Assembly: GCF_017161445.1 (NCBI RefSeq)
Contig: NZ_CP071060.1
Location: 2,480,001 to 2,544,000, forward strand
From: Niveibacterium microcysteis
GTDB taxonomy: Bacteria > Pseudomonadota > Gammaproteobacteria > Burkholderiales > Rhodocyclaceae
Direction of reading: 5' to 3'
Length of the DNA: 64,000 nt
Positions 30,658 through 42,626 of this stretch are shown here, in pieces. The notes beneath the pieces are model-generated. The model had not been told where the DNA came from, made no database searches, and saw only the letters and a list, made by a program, of their open reading frames with translations. How positions within the stretch are numbered: the first letter of the stretch is position 1; each line of letters opens with the position of its first letter. The position numbers were made by a program, and so were the translations under genes.

Positions 30658-31096
30658 TGCCAGCCTTCTTCAAAATCTGTTCTGCACGCTTGACGAACGC
30701 GTCGACAAAGGTGTTCGCAATATGGTGGAACACAGGCCCCACCGCCTTTTCGATCAGCTTGTTCGAGAACTCGTAGATCAACCGGAATTCGACCTTGCAG
30801 GCGCTGTCCCCCAACGGCGTGAACACCCAATCTCCTTCGAGGTGATGGAACGGCCCCTCCACCAGGCGGATATCCATGCGGCGCGGAAAGTCCTTCGCGT
30901 TCTCGGTCGCGAAATTAGTCTTGATACCGTGGTAATTCACGTGCAAGCGCGCGGAGGTTTGCTCATCGGTACGTCCGAGCACCTCTGCCCCCCCACACCA
31001 CGGCAGAAAGAGCGGATAGTCTTCAACGCCGTCAACCAGTTCGAACATCTGGGCTGGCGTGAATTCAAGAAGGACAAGTTTGCGGACTTCCGCCAT
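30650..31096 (-). CDS. ratA: RatA/COQ10-type START domain protein
   Basis: A 148-residue START/polyketide-cyclase-fold protein. The family features are VLLEFTPAQMFELV, VEDYPLFLPWCGG (residues 25-37) and the C-terminal helix FVDAFVKRAEQI. In E. coli the name RatA comes from a report of inhibition of 70S assembly, while mitochondrial relatives (COQ10) bind ubiquinone. No antitoxin gene is convincing here; RnfH pairing alone does not make it a toxin-antitoxin system. It diverges from smpB, also a conserved arrangement. Confidence 0.88.
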   Translation of the reverse strand: MAEVRKLVLLEFTPAQMFELVDGVEDYPLFLPWCGGAEVLGRTDEQTSARLHVNYHGIKTNFATENAKDFPRRMDIRLVEGPFHHLEGDWVFTPLGDSACKVEFRLIYEFSNKLIEKAVGPVFHHIANTFVDAFVKRAEQILKKAGSD

Positions 31097-31175
31097 GAGC
31101 AGGGCGACGCGATTGCCGTATTGGTAGAATCCTTCATTTTAACGGGTCACACCGTAACGGGCATCCTGCACGCAC

Positions 31176-31625
31176 ATGAGCATCATCGACAACCGCAAGG
31201 CCACACACGACTACTTCATCGAAGAACGCTTCGAGGCCGGCATGGCGCTTGAGGGTTGGGAGGTGAAAGCGATTCGTGCTGGACGCGTGCAAATCAAGGA
31301 AGCGTACGTGATCGTGCGTGACGCCGAGATCTTCGTGATCGGGATGCACATCAGCCCGCTGCAGTCGGCGTCCACCCATATCAAGCCGGATCCAGTGCGC
31401 ACGCGAAAGCTGCTGCTGCACGAAGCCGAGATTTCGCGCCTGATCGGCAAGACCGAGCGCGCCGGCTATGCGCTGGTGCCGCTGGACCTTCACTTCACGA
31501 AGGGTCGTATCAAGATGGCGATCGGCCTCGGCAAAGGCAAGAAGATGTTCGACAAGCGCGAGTCGGAGAAGGAGCGCGACTGGGAGCGCGAAAAACAACG
31601 CCTTGTTCGCGACAAGCGCGCATAA
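31176..31625 (+). CDS. smpB: SsrA-binding protein SmpB
   Basis: A 149-residue RNA-binding protein that carries tmRNA to stalled ribosomes for trans-translation. Recognisable blocks are [31 protein letters not shown], the [11 protein letters not shown] region, and the basic C-terminal tail [16 protein letters not shown] that inserts in the mRNA channel. The tmRNA gene ssrA is not found immediately downstream. It ends at a strong terminator. Confidence 0.96.
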   Translation: MSIIDNRKATHDYFIEERFEAGMALEGWEVKAIRAGRVQIKEAYVIVRDAEIFVIGMHISPLQSASTHIKPDPVRTRKLLLHEAEISRLIGKTERAGYALVPLDLHFTKGRIKMAIGLGKGKKMFDKRESEKERDWEREKQRLVRDKRA

Positions 31626-31630
31626 AGAAA

Positions 31631-31656
31631 ACGGCGGGTATCCCCGCCGTCTTTTG
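31631..31656. terminator. Terminator between smpB and ppsA
   Basis: ACGGCGGG (31631-31638) pairs with CCCGCCGT (31643-31650) around TATC, followed by CTTTTG on the plus strand and by a T-rich run on the minus strand. It probably works in both directions. Confidence 0.88.
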
Positions 31657-31671
31657 TTGGCGCAAGGTCAG

Positions 31672-34041
<2,370 letters not shown>

Positions 34042-34096
34042 TGTGCGGCCCTTTCGTTGTCAGTTATGGGTGTTGCAGGGAAAATCCCATTCTAGA

Positions 34097-34110
34097 CAGC
34101 AATCTTGCTG
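34097..34110. promoter_or_regulatory. Small inverted repeat in the ppsA-ppsR divergent region
   Basis: CAGCAA and TTGCTG form a perfect inverted repeat separated by TC. It lies between the two divergent genes, near a possible minus-strand -10 (TAGAAT). Its TGC-rich sequence resembles the repeat before the phasin gene. Confidence 0.3.
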
Positions 34111-34147
34111 CACCGCATCGACGTTTTCCCTGATCCCGGAGCTTGCC

Positions 34148-34984
34148 GTGTCCATTCAACAGCGCCCTACTCGCACCGTTTTCTTCATCTCAGATGGCAC
34201 CGGGATCACGTCGGAAACCCTTGGGCACAGCCTGCTCTCCCAGTTTCCGGAAATGCGCTTTCGCCACGTCCGTATGCCCTTCATCGACTCCGACGACAAA
34301 GCCAAGGACGCAATCTTCCGCATCAATGATGCAGCGCGGCGAGACGGGGTAAAGCCGATCGTCTTCTCGACACTCGTCAACCAGGTCACCGCCGATACGC
34401 TGCGCCAAGCCGAGGCACAGTTCGTCGATCTCTTCCTGACCTTCATCGAACCACTTGAGATGGAACTGGGAATGAAGTCCGCCCACACCATCGGGCGTTT
34501 TCACGGCGGCGCCGATTCACGCAGCTACACGCAACGGATCGACGCAATCAATTTCACGCTGTCGCACGACGACGGTGTCTCTCACGAGAATCTGGAGGAC
34601 GCGGACGTGATCCTGGTGGGCGTGTCGCGTTCGGGAAAGACGCCAACCAGCCTCTACCTGGCGATGCAGTTCGGCGTGAAAGCCGCGAACTATCCGCTGA
34701 TTCCCGAAGACTTTGAACGCAACCGCCTGCCGCAAGAACTGTCGAAGCACCGCACCAAGCTCTTTGGCCTGACGATCACGCCGGAGCGTTTGTCTCAGAT
34801 CCGGCAAGAGCGGCGGCCGAACAGCGTTTATGCGTCAGCTGACAACTGCAAGTTCGAGATCGAGGCGGCGATGCGGCTGATGCGCAGGGAGCAGATTCCC
34901 TTCATTGATTCGACGGCGCGCTCGATTGAAGAGATCTCTGCGAAGATCATCCAGGATATCCGCATCGACAAGAACGGCTACTGA
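34148..34984 (+). CDS. ppsR: PEP synthase regulatory protein (ADP-dependent kinase/phosphorylase, DUF299)
   Basis: A 278-residue bifunctional enzyme that inactivates PEP synthase by ADP-dependent phosphorylation and reactivates it by phosphorolysis. FFISDGTGITSETLGHSLL opens the protein, and the P-loop GVSRSGKT is at 158-165, followed by PTSLYLA. The GTG at 34148 is chosen as it puts this opening block near the N-terminus and has GGAG upstream. Divergent from ppsA, its target. It overlaps the opposing methyltransferase gene by seven bases at the 3' end. Confidence 0.95.
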   Translation: MSIQQRPTRTVFFISDGTGITSETLGHSLLSQFPEMRFRHVRMPFIDSDDKAKDAIFRINDAARRDGVKPIVFSTLVNQVTADTLRQAEAQFVDLFLTFIEPLEMELGMKSAHTIGRFHGGADSRSYTQRIDAINFTLSHDDGVSHENLEDADVILVGVSRSGKTPTSLYLAMQFGVKAANYPLIPEDFERNRLPQELSKHRTKLFGLTITPERLSQIRQERRPNSVYASADNCKFEIEAAMRLMRREQIPFIDSTARSIEEISAKIIQDIRIDKNGY

Positions 34985-35775
34985 GCGGGGAGCAAGCGCT
35001 GCCGGCGCTGCTCGAACAAGCAAACCGCCGCAGCGGCGGCCACGTTGAGTGATTCAATGCCCGGCGCCATCGGGATCAAGATACCCTGCCGCGCCGTCGC
35101 TGCCACAGGCGCAGAGAGCCCCTGCCCTTCGGCTCCAAATAGCCAGGCCGTAGGCGTGCGCAAATCCGTTTCAAACAAGGACTGGGCACCGTCCAATCGC
35201 GTGGCGGCAACGCGGCCCGGATAGGCCCGCAACAGCGGGGGCAGGTCGTCCACGCTATGGATCCGGACAACGAAGTGCGCCCCCATTGCTGCCCGCAGCA
35301 CCTTAGGTCCCCACGCTTGCGCGCACCCCGGCCCGAGAATGACTTCCTTCACGCCCGTCGCAGCCGCCGTGCGCATCATGGTCCCGACGTTTCCAGCATC
35401 TTGCACGCCGTCGAGCACCAGCCAGTCCGTAGTCGGGTCCGGAGGCGTCTCAGGTTCTTGCCAATCAACACTCGCGAGCATACCGGACGGTGTCTCCACC
35501 GGGCTCAACTGGCGGAACAATGCGTCGGGTAGCAGGTAGCTCGACACGCCCGTTGAACGCGCCAACAAGCGCAGAACCTCGTCGGAATGGCGAGCAGATT
35601 CTGCAACCAGAATGTCGCCAAATCGCCAGCCTGCATCCATCGCGGCCGCGATCAGATGCGCGCCATCAATCAACGCCAGCCGTTCTTCCCGACGCGCTCG
35701 CGACGATTCGCCCAAACGCCGAAAGCGCTTGACGATAGGATTCTCGCGGGAACTGATTGGGTTGAGCGTCTGCAC
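34978..35775 (-). CDS. TrmH/SpoU family RNA methyltransferase
   Basis: A 265-residue SPOUT methyltransferase expected to 2'-O-methylate rRNA or tRNA. An N-terminal substrate-binding domain (SSRENPIVKRFRRL, residues 8-21) precedes the knotted catalytic domain with GVQDAGNVGTMMRTAAA, the LFGAEGQGLS motif and IPMAPGIESLNVAAAAAVCLFE split near the C-terminus. The target nucleotide is not known from sequence. GTG start. Last gene of the large rpsB-lpx cluster, 41 bases after rnhB. Confidence 0.9.
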   Translation of the reverse strand: MQTLNPISSRENPIVKRFRRLGESSRARREERLALIDGAHLIAAAMDAGWRFGDILVAESARHSDEVLRLLARSTGVSSYLLPDALFRQLSPVETPSGMLASVDWQEPETPPDPTTDWLVLDGVQDAGNVGTMMRTAAATGVKEVILGPGCAQAWGPKVLRAAMGAHFVVRIHSVDDLPPLLRAYPGRVAATRLDGAQSLFETDLRTPTAWLFGAEGQGLSAPVAATARQGILIPMAPGIESLNVAAAAAVCLFEQRRQRLLPAQ

Positions 35776-35816
35776 AGGCTCGGTCTCGGTCAGCGCAGGG
35801 CGGTGCCGCTTGGCAC

Positions 35817-36416
35817 CTAGAACAGCTCGCCCTGCGCAAGAATGTCGCGGACGGGTGCATAACTGCGTCGGTAAAAATCCGGCACCCCATGCTTGCGCAG
35901 CGCCGCGATATGCGCCGCCGTGGGGTAGCCCTTGTGCTTGGCAAGGCCAAGCGCCGGGTACTGCGCGTCAAGCGACTGCATCTGCGCATCGCGCACCGTC
36001 TTGGCCAGAATTGACGCGGCCGAAATCTCCTCAACGAGCGCATCGCCCGACACGATAGCCTGCGTGGCGCAATTCAGCTGAGGGCAGCGGTTGCCATCCA
36101 CCCACACCTCGTCCGGCAAGATCGCAAGCCCCTTCACCGCACGTTGCATGGCAAGCATTGTCGCGCCGAGGATGTTCAAACGATCGATTTCTTCCGGAGA
36201 GGCCTCCGCAACACACCAAGCCAACGCATGTTGACGAATCTGGAGTGCTAGGGCGTCGCGTTTCTTGGCCGTGAGTTTCTTCGAGTCGTTGAGACCCTCA
36301 ATTGGACGTGATGGATCAAGAATCACCGCCGCCGCTACGACCGCGCCGCAAAGCGGCCCACGCCCAGCCTCGTCAACGCCCGCGAGGAGCCCACCTGGCC
36401 GCGGAGGCAAGTTCAC
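35817..36416 (-). CDS. rnhB: Ribonuclease HII
   Basis: A 199-residue endonuclease cutting RNA in RNA-DNA hybrids and at single ribonucleotides in DNA. The catalytic acids are in [11 protein letters not shown] (residues 12-22) and in WVDGNRCP, with [12 protein letters not shown] further on. It starts with GTG and overlaps lpxB by four bases, the order lpxA-lpxB-rnhB found widely in proteobacteria. Confidence 0.95.
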   Translation of the reverse strand: MNLPPRPGGLLAGVDEAGRGPLCGAVVAAAVILDPSRPIEGLNDSKKLTAKKRDALALQIRQHALAWCVAEASPEEIDRLNILGATMLAMQRAVKGLAILPDEVWVDGNRCPQLNCATQAIVSGDALVEEISAASILAKTVRDAQMQSLDAQYPALGLAKHKGYPTAAHIAALRKHGVPDFYRRSYAPVRDILAQGELF

Positions 36417-37567
36417 CGACGCCCTCGACCAATCAGACTCAGGATGGCCTCGGCTGCGCGGCTCGCGTTGTCCTGGCGAAGGCTCAAATGGAGGTCCATG
36501 AAACGTTTCTGGAGTGCGACGACGCTGTCAGCGTCATCAAGCCACTTCAAGACACCGTTGGCCAGCTTCGTCGGCTCGCAGTCTTCCTGCAGATGTTCCG
36601 GCACGACGAACTCGCGACACAAAATGTTCGGCAGGCCAACGTAAGGCAGATACATCATCCGTTTGACGATCGAGAAGGTCCAACCGGCCATCTTGTACGC
36701 GATGACCATCGGCCGCTTGAGGAACGCAGCCTCCAGCGTGGCGGTGCCGCTCGCAAGCATGACGACATCGGAAGCGATCATCGCGTCATGGCTGTGTCCG
36801 AACATCAACGTCATCGGAAAATCTGGCCCCAAAGACGCGTCATGCATGGCTTGTTCAAACATCGTGCGCGTATCGCGCGTCACCAGAGGCACCAGGAAGC
36901 GCACGTCGGGCCGCGCCTCGTGAATCCGAACTGCCGCGCCGACGAAGTCCGCCGCGAGGCGGCTCACTTCGCCATTCCGACTGCCGGGCATCACGGCAAC
37001 GATCTTCGCGTCGCGCGGTAAGCAAAGGCGCTCGCGCACGCCGACCCGGTCCGGCTCAAGCGCAAACTCATCAGCGAGCGGATGCCCGACAAAGGTGGCG
37101 GCCACGCCCGCGCGTTCGTAGAGCTCCGGCTCAAAAGGAAAGAGGCACAGGATGTGGTCCGCCGACTTGCGGATCCTCTTGACCCGCCCGCCTCGCCACG
37201 CCCACACCGAGGGACTTACGTAATGCACCGTCGGAATGCGCATCGCCTTCACGCGACGCTCAACGCCCAGGTTGAAATCCGGCGCATCAATCCCGATGAA
37301 AATCGCGGGCTGCTCAGCTTTGATCCGGGCCAGGAGCTGACGCCGAATCCCGAGGAGTTCGGGCACGCGCCGAAGCGCGTCGCCAATGCCATTGACGGCC
37401 AAACGCTCAGCCGGGAACCATGATTCCATACCTTCGCGCTGCATGCCCGGCCCACCAATGCCAACAAACCGAGCATCGGGCAGATGGCGCCTGATAGCAG
37501 CAATCAAGCGACTACCAAGTTGGTCGCCGGACGCCTCGCCAGCGACCATCGCAATACAGGTCGCCAT
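36413..37567 (-). CDS. lpxB: Lipid-A-disaccharide synthase
   Basis: A 384-residue family 19 glycosyltransferase that joins UDP-2,3-diacylglucosamine with lipid X to give the lipid A disaccharide at the inner membrane. Typical motifs are [13 protein letters not shown] at residues 8-20, [18 protein letters not shown] and the C-terminal [20 protein letters not shown] stretch. It shares one base with lpxA (TGATG) and overlaps rnhB by four. Confidence 0.95.
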   Translation of the reverse strand: MATCIAMVAGEASGDQLGSRLIAAIRRHLPDARFVGIGGPGMQREGMESWFPAERLAVNGIGDALRRVPELLGIRRQLLARIKAEQPAIFIGIDAPDFNLGVERRVKAMRIPTVHYVSPSVWAWRGGRVKRIRKSADHILCLFPFEPELYERAGVAATFVGHPLADEFALEPDRVGVRERLCLPRDAKIVAVMPGSRNGEVSRLAADFVGAAVRIHEARPDVRFLVPLVTRDTRTMFEQAMHDASLGPDFPMTLMFGHSHDAMIASDVVMLASGTATLEAAFLKRPMVIAYKMAGWTFSIVKRMMYLPYVGLPNILCREFVVPEHLQEDCEPTKLANGVLKWLDDADSVVALQKRFMDLHLSLRQDNASRAAEAILSLIGRGRR

Positions 37568-38337
37568 CAGCGAACGATGCCGCGTCCGGCCGCAGAAATG
37601 AAATCGAGCAGCGGCTGCAGTTCCGGCGTCGCCACAGCGGCCTCGGCGAGTTGCTTGCGCGCTTCATCAAGCGTAAGCCCGGAACGATAAATCGTCTTGT
37701 AAGCGCGTTTGATTGCAGAGATCGCCTCGGCGGAAAATCCGCGCCGACGCAGCCCCTCGCTGTTCGTGCCATGTGTCGCGGCCGGGTTGCCGGACACCAT
37801 GACATAGGGAGGCAAGTCTTGCAGCAGAATCGTGCCGCCGCCGCACATGCTGTGCGCGCCGATTCGTGCAAACTGATGCACCGCGGTCATCCCGCCAAGG
37901 ATCACCCAGTCGCCCACCGTCACGTGGCCAGCCAGGGTCACGTTGTTCGCCATGATTGTCTTGTTCGCAACCTGACAATCGTGACCGATGTGAACCGACG
38001 CCATCACCCAGTTATCGTCGCCGATGCGGGTAACGCCGGCATCCTGTACGGTACCGGTATTGAAATTGCAGTATTCGCGAATCGTATTCCGGTCGCCGAT
38101 CTCAAGTCGGGTCGGCTCACCACTGTACTTCTTGTCCTGCGGCATTTCGCCGAGCGAGCAGAACTGGAAGATCCTGTTGTCGCGACCAATGCGCGTATGG
38201 CCGGTAATGACCACATGTGGCCCCACGCGGGTTCCGGCACCGATCTCGACATGCTCGCCAATAACGGAAAAGGGGCCGATCTCGACCCCTTCAGCGATGC
38301 AAGCGCCCGGATGAACGATTGCAGTCGGATGAATCAT
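37567..38337 (-). CDS. lpxA: UDP-N-acetylglucosamine acyltransferase
   Basis: A 256-residue left-handed beta-helix enzyme catalysing the first step of lipid A synthesis, transfer of a 3-hydroxyacyl chain from ACP. Hexapeptide repeats run from [13 protein letters not shown] through [16 protein letters not shown], with the catalytic histidine near residue 125 ([15 protein letters not shown]). The start MIHPTA is used because it is the normal N-terminus and its ATG overlaps the fabZ stop by four bases. Confidence 0.95.
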   Translation of the reverse strand: MIHPTAIVHPGACIAEGVEIGPFSVIGEHVEIGAGTRVGPHVVITGHTRIGRDNRIFQFCSLGEMPQDKKYSGEPTRLEIGDRNTIREYCNFNTGTVQDAGVTRIGDDNWVMASVHIGHDCQVANKTIMANNVTLAGHVTVGDWVILGGMTAVHQFARIGAHSMCGGGTILLQDLPPYVMVSGNPAATHGTNSEGLRRRGFSAEAISAIKRAYKTIYRSGLTLDEARKQLAEAAVATPELQPLLDFISAAGRGIVR

Positions 38338-38780
38338 TTCAGCCTCTTGAAGAAGCACATCAGATCGGCCTCAGCCACCGGCAGGCCGTCGACGTTTGCA
38401 ACACCACGGTACTTCCAAAGATCACCTTTGTTCTTGACCAGATGAACGTCAAAAACCAGTTGATCGCCCGGCACCACCGGGCGCTTGAAGCGCACGTTAT
38501 CGATACCGGCAAAGTATGCAACGGTGTTGCAGTCCGGCTTCATGTCGCGCGACTTGTAGGACAGGATCGCCGCCGCTTGCGCCATCGCTTCGATCACAAG
38601 CACCCCCGGCATCACCGGAAAATGCGGGAAATGCCCGGTAAAGAAGGGCTCGTTGATCGTTACGTTCTTGATCGCCTTGATCGACTCACCGGAGGTCATT
38701 TCAATGACGCGGTCGATCAACAGGAACGGGTAACGATGCGGCAGGTACTCCATGACCTCGCCGATTTCCATGATGCTCAA
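38334..38780 (-). CDS. fabZ: 3-hydroxyacyl-ACP dehydratase FabZ
   Basis: A 148-residue hot-dog-fold dehydratase of fatty acid elongation. The catalytic histidine lies in [13 protein letters not shown] and the glutamate in [13 protein letters not shown]. Both FabZ and the LpxA/LpxD acyltransferases use 3-hydroxyacyl-ACP, which explains the clustering. The ATG at 38780 overlaps lpxD by four bases; an internal ATG (MEIGEV, 38771) is a less coupled alternative. Confidence 0.95.
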   Translation of the reverse strand: MSIMEIGEVMEYLPHRYPFLLIDRVIEMTSGESIKAIKNVTINEPFFTGHFPHFPVMPGVLVIEAMAQAAAILSYKSRDMKPDCNTVAYFAGIDNVRFKRPVVPGDQLVFDVHLVKNKGDLWKYRGVANVDGLPVAEADLMCFFKRLK

Positions 38781-39802
38781 GGCTTCCTCTCCAGTTCTGC
38801 GATGCGCTTTTCTAATTCACGCAGCCTCGTCACCAACGCATCGAGGTGTCTGAAGTGGGCTGCGCTTTTCATCCACTCGTCATGCGGCATCGCCGGCATG
38901 GCTGAGGTGTAGATCCCAGGTTCTTTAACTGTCTTGCTGATCAAGGTGCGGGACGACACCACGGTATCGCTGGCCACTTCAATATGGCCGTTTATGCCTG
39001 CCTGACCGCCCACCATCACGCGGGCCCCGACAACGGTGCTGCCCGCAACACCGGAGCAGCCAGCCATTGCCGTGTGCTCACCCAGTTTGACGTTGTGGGC
39101 GATCTGCACCATGTTGTCCAGCTTTACACCGTTTCCAATCACGGTGTCGTCGAGCGCGCCACGATCAATGGTCGTATTGGCACCGACCTCAACGTCGTCG
39201 CCAAGAACAGCCCGGCCGATCTGGGGAATCTTCACCCAGGCCCCAGACCGCTCTCGGGCGTATCCGAAACCGTCACCACCAATGACGGCGCCGGAATGAA
39301 TAATGCAGCGCTGCCCAATCACCGTCTCGTGATAGAGGCTGACGTTTCCATACAGCAACGAGTGGTCGCCAATCTTCGAGCCCGCCTCAACAACACAGCC
39401 GGGGCCGATGACCACGTGCTCACCGATTTCGCACCGCGGGCCAACATAAGCGAGCGGGCCGACACTCACCGAGGGCGGAATCACAGACTCGACGACCGCC
39501 GACGGGTGGATTCCTGCCTCCGGTTTGAGCGTCGGGTTGAGCAATTGCGCCAAGCGCGCGAAATACAAATAGGGTTGGTCGACGATGATCCGCGGCAGCT
39601 CACTCGCCGATTCTGCCGCAGGGGGCAAAACCACCGCCGACGCTCCTGTCGTCGCCAGCGCCTTGCGATACTTCGCACTGGCGAGAAACGCGATCTCGCC
39701 CGCTTGCGCTGACTCCAGACTGCCAACTTGACTGACTACGGTTGCGCCGTCACCAACGACGCGGCCGCCGAGGCGGCCGACAATTTCGACGAGAGTGGGC
39801 AC
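38777..39802 (-). CDS. lpxD: UDP-3-O-(3-hydroxyacyl)glucosamine N-acyltransferase
   Basis: A 341-residue enzyme for the third step of lipid A synthesis. An N-terminal uridine-binding domain (about 1-100) is followed by a hexapeptide-repeat beta-helix ([17 protein letters not shown] and on) and a C-terminal helix with coiled-coil character ([13 protein letters not shown]). The catalytic histidine is in the [10 protein letters not shown] block. It begins with GTG, six bases after skp. Confidence 0.95.
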   Translation of the reverse strand: MPTLVEIVGRLGGRVVGDGATVVSQVGSLESAQAGEIAFLASAKYRKALATTGASAVVLPPAAESASELPRIIVDQPYLYFARLAQLLNPTLKPEAGIHPSAVVESVIPPSVSVGPLAYVGPRCEIGEHVVIGPGCVVEAGSKIGDHSLLYGNVSLYHETVIGQRCIIHSGAVIGGDGFGYARERSGAWVKIPQIGRAVLGDDVEVGANTTIDRGALDDTVIGNGVKLDNMVQIAHNVKLGEHTAMAGCSGVAGSTVVGARVMVGGQAGINGHIEVASDTVVSSRTLISKTVKEPGIYTSAMPAMPHDEWMKSAAHFRHLDALVTRLRELEKRIAELERKP

Positions 39803-39808
39803 GCCGGA

Positions 39809-40324
39809 TTACTTCGCGTTAAGTGCTTTGATGACCTTGTCGGTCAGATCAACACGCGGGCTGATGTAGATCGCATCCTGAAGGATCGCATCGTACTTCT
39901 CGGCGTCTGCGATCTCGCGGATCGTCCGGTTGGCGCGCTCCAGAACGCTTGCCAGCTCTTCGTTACGTCGCTGGTTCAGATCTTCGCGAAACTCGCGTTG
40001 GCGCCGCTGGAACTCGCGATTCAGATCAGCGAATTCCCGCTCTTTCGTCTTCCGATCACTCTCGGACATCGTGACCGCGTTCTTTTCAAGATTCTCCTGC
40101 ATGCCCTGCAGCTGCTTGGTGAGCTTCTGGAGATCCTGGTCACGCTTCTCGAATTCCTTCTCCAGCTTCTTCTGAGCAACCACCGCCGGCGCAGACTCCC
40201 GCAGAACGCGATCGGAATTCACGAATCCGATCTTGCTCTGAGCCATGGCGCTCGCGGACAGGCCAAGGGCCACAGCGACAGCCAGAACAGCACGAGTCTT
40301 TCTCACAACCGTCTCCTTCAGCAT
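39809..40324 (-). CDS. skp: Periplasmic chaperone Skp/OmpH
   Basis: A 171-residue periplasmic holdase that guards unfolded outer-membrane proteins on the way to BamA. A signal peptide ends at ASAMA (about residue 28), followed by QSKIGFVNSDRVL and a long charged coiled coil (about 45-135), then a short strand. The ATG at 40324 shares one base with the bamA stop; the GTG seven codons downstream, before RKTRA, would give a shorter signal peptide and is possible. Standard place between bamA and lpxD. Confidence 0.93.
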   Translation of the reverse strand: MLKETVVRKTRAVLAVAVALGLSASAMAQSKIGFVNSDRVLRESAPAVVAQKKLEKEFEKRDQDLQKLTKQLQGMQENLEKNAVTMSESDRKTKEREFADLNREFQRRQREFREDLNQRRNEELASVLERANRTIREIADAEKYDAILQDAIYISPRVDLTDKVIKALNAK

Positions 40325-42618
40325 CAGAAAATGTTGCCCAACTGGAACTGGAAGCGCTGCGTCCGGTCGCCTTCCTGCTTGTTAAGCGGCTGACCGAAGC
40401 TGAACTTCAGCGGTCCGATCGGTGAAACCCACGCCAGACCTAGGCCCGCACTATACCGGATATCCGCATACTGGATTTTCTGGTCGGCACCCCAAACCTG
40501 ACCGCCATCGACGAACAAACCCAAGCGGAAACTCTTGTCGATGTTGGTCATCGGGAGCGGGAAGAAGTACTCCGCACCATAGGTCAGCAACTGTGTCCCG
40601 CCGAGCGCGTTTCCGCTGCCCGATCGCGGCCCCAGTGAATTGTCGTCATACGCGCGGACCGAACCGATGCCACCAGCGTAGTAGTTCTTGTAGAACGGAA
40701 CCGGAAGCCCACCGTACCCCGCCGCGTAAGACACGTTGCCATGGAACTGCAGCGTCGCATCCTTGAAGAACAACGGAATGAAATACTGTGCCTGGTAATT
40801 GGCCCGGTAGTACCGCTGCTCGGCAGGAGGCACAGCCACTTCGGTCTGAAGGCGCTGGTAAAACCCTGACACCGGCGTCAGGTAACTGTCTCGGGAATCG
40901 TACGACCAAGACGCCGTTAACAGGAACGTGTTGGTCAGTTCACCGAATTTGTTAACAAAGTCGATGTACTGCACATCACTCGAACTCGATACCGTGGTTC
41001 GGGTTGAGTCGAAAGATGCCCCGAAATAGATCGCATCATCTTCGGCAATCGGGTAACCGAAAGTCATGCCGAGACCAGACGACTGCGTCTTGTAATACGC
41101 AACATTCGTCGTCGCCGACGGGTTGTAATTACGGTGGTACAGGTTATAGCCGACGCTCACGCCTTCGGGTGTGAAATACGGATTTGTGTAGGACAGCACC
41201 AGCGTCCGGTTCGACTTACCCGTATTCAGATTCAGTGACAGTGCGTTGCCCGTTCCGAACAGGTTGTTCTGCGACAACGAGCCTTGCAACACAAGCTTGT
41301 CGGTCGTGGAGTAGCCCGCCCCCAACAAGAAATTGCCGGTTGCCCGCTCCTTGACCACGACGTTCAGGTCAACCTGGTCGCTGGTACCAGCGACCGGCTG
41401 AGTCTCCAGATTGGTCTCCTCGTAGAAGCCGGTTCGGTCGAGTCGCGCTTTCGAACGCTTGATCTTCGTGCCGTCATACCAAGCATTTTCGAATTGCCGA
41501 AGTTCGCGCCGAATCACTTCATCCCGAGTGCGTGTATTGCCCGAGATATTCACGCGCCGTATATAAACGCGCTTCCCCGGATCCACAAAAATCGTGAAAG
41601 CAACCTCACGCTTTTCTTTATCAAGCTCCGGCGCAGCATTGACGTTAGCGAACGCATACCCTTCATTAGCGAGGCGTTCGGTTATCGAACGAGTCGTCTC
41701 GGTGAGCTGATCCCGAGAGAAGATATCGCCCGGACGAAGTGCAACCAGGGCCTTTGCCTCGGCATCGGAAATAATCAGATCACCCGCAATCTTAACGGCG
41801 GAGACTTTGTATTGCTCACCCTCTGCGACCGCAATTGCGATATACACATCCTGCTTATCGGGGGTGATTGATACCTGAGAACTCTCAACGGAGAAGTCGA
41901 GATACCCGCGATTGAGGTAGTAGCTGCGAAGGCTCTCGAGATCACCCTGAAGTTTAGGCTTCGAGTATTCATGCCCTTTTGACAGCCAGTTAACCGGGGG
42001 GAACCAGTGCTTCGGCCGAGCCGAAATCTGCCCCTTCAAATCCGATTCCGAAAAGACCTTGTTGCCAGTGATACTCACTTGCTTGATCGCAGCGATCTCA
42101 CCCTCAACAATCTTGAACTTGAGCGCGACCCGGTTGCGCTCCAGCGGCGTGATCTCGGTAACGATCGTGGCGCCGTAGTAGCTGCGGTTCAGATATTGCC
42201 GCTTGAGTTCCTGCTCAGCGCGCTCCAATAGGGCACGATCGAGAATTCGCGACTCAATGATTCCCGCGTCCCGCAATCCCTTGCGCAGGTTGTCGCCATC
42301 AAAGGCACTGTTGCCCTCGAATTCAATCGAGCCAATTGCCGGTCGTTCGTCAACGACAACCACCAGCACGCCGCCGTCCACCTCAAGGCGTACGTCCTTA
42401 AAGAAGCCGGTAGCGTAGAGCGCTCGGATCGCCTGTGCAGCACGCTCCTCGCTCAGCTTCTCCCCGACCTTGACCGGCAAGTAGTTGAATACAGTACCGG
42501 CTTCGGTGCGCTGCAGACCTTCAACCCGAATGTCTTTAACAACAAAGGGATCGAACGCCCAAACGGAATTTGCAGCAAAAAGGGACAGGAACAGCCCCGG
42601 AATCAACTTGAGTCGCAT
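40324..42618 (-). CDS. bamA: Outer membrane protein assembly factor BamA
   Basis: A 764-residue Omp85 insertase. A signal peptide (about 1-21, ending SVWA) precedes five POTRA domains (about 22-420; the first opens with FVVKDIRVEGLQR) and a 16-strand barrel. The barrel ends in QFQLGNIF, with the C-terminal phenylalanine signature of outer-membrane proteins. The start MRLKLIPG at 42618 is chosen for the signal peptide; upstream frame sequence is antisense-like coding of rseP. Eight bases after rseP. Confidence 0.97.
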   Translation of the reverse strand: MRLKLIPGLFLSLFAANSVWAFDPFVVKDIRVEGLQRTEAGTVFNYLPVKVGEKLSEERAAQAIRALYATGFFKDVRLEVDGGVLVVVVDERPAIGSIEFEGNSAFDGDNLRKGLRDAGIIESRILDRALLERAEQELKRQYLNRSYYGATIVTEITPLERNRVALKFKIVEGEIAAIKQVSITGNKVFSESDLKGQISARPKHWFPPVNWLSKGHEYSKPKLQGDLESLRSYYLNRGYLDFSVESSQVSITPDKQDVYIAIAVAEGEQYKVSAVKIAGDLIISDAEAKALVALRPGDIFSRDQLTETTRSITERLANEGYAFANVNAAPELDKEKREVAFTIFVDPGKRVYIRRVNISGNTRTRDEVIRRELRQFENAWYDGTKIKRSKARLDRTGFYEETNLETQPVAGTSDQVDLNVVVKERATGNFLLGAGYSTTDKLVLQGSLSQNNLFGTGNALSLNLNTGKSNRTLVLSYTNPYFTPEGVSVGYNLYHRNYNPSATTNVAYYKTQSSGLGMTFGYPIAEDDAIYFGASFDSTRTTVSSSSDVQYIDFVNKFGELTNTFLLTASWSYDSRDSYLTPVSGFYQRLQTEVAVPPAEQRYYRANYQAQYFIPLFFKDATLQFHGNVSYAAGYGGLPVPFYKNYYAGGIGSVRAYDDNSLGPRSGSGNALGGTQLLTYGAEYFFPLPMTNIDKSFRLGLFVDGGQVWGADQKIQYADIRYSAGLGLAWVSPIGPLKFSFGQPLNKQEGDRTQRFQFQLGNIF

Positions 42619-42626
42619 TGGGAGAG

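Noticed and set aside
30346..31096. ratA-rnfH as a toxin-antitoxin module
   Set aside because: The pairing is a conserved housekeeping arrangement beside smpB; neither gene has features of known type II toxins or antitoxins.
31626..31671. tmRNA gene ssrA after smpB
   Set aside because: Only a terminator fits in the gap before ppsA; there is no room for a ~360-base RNA.
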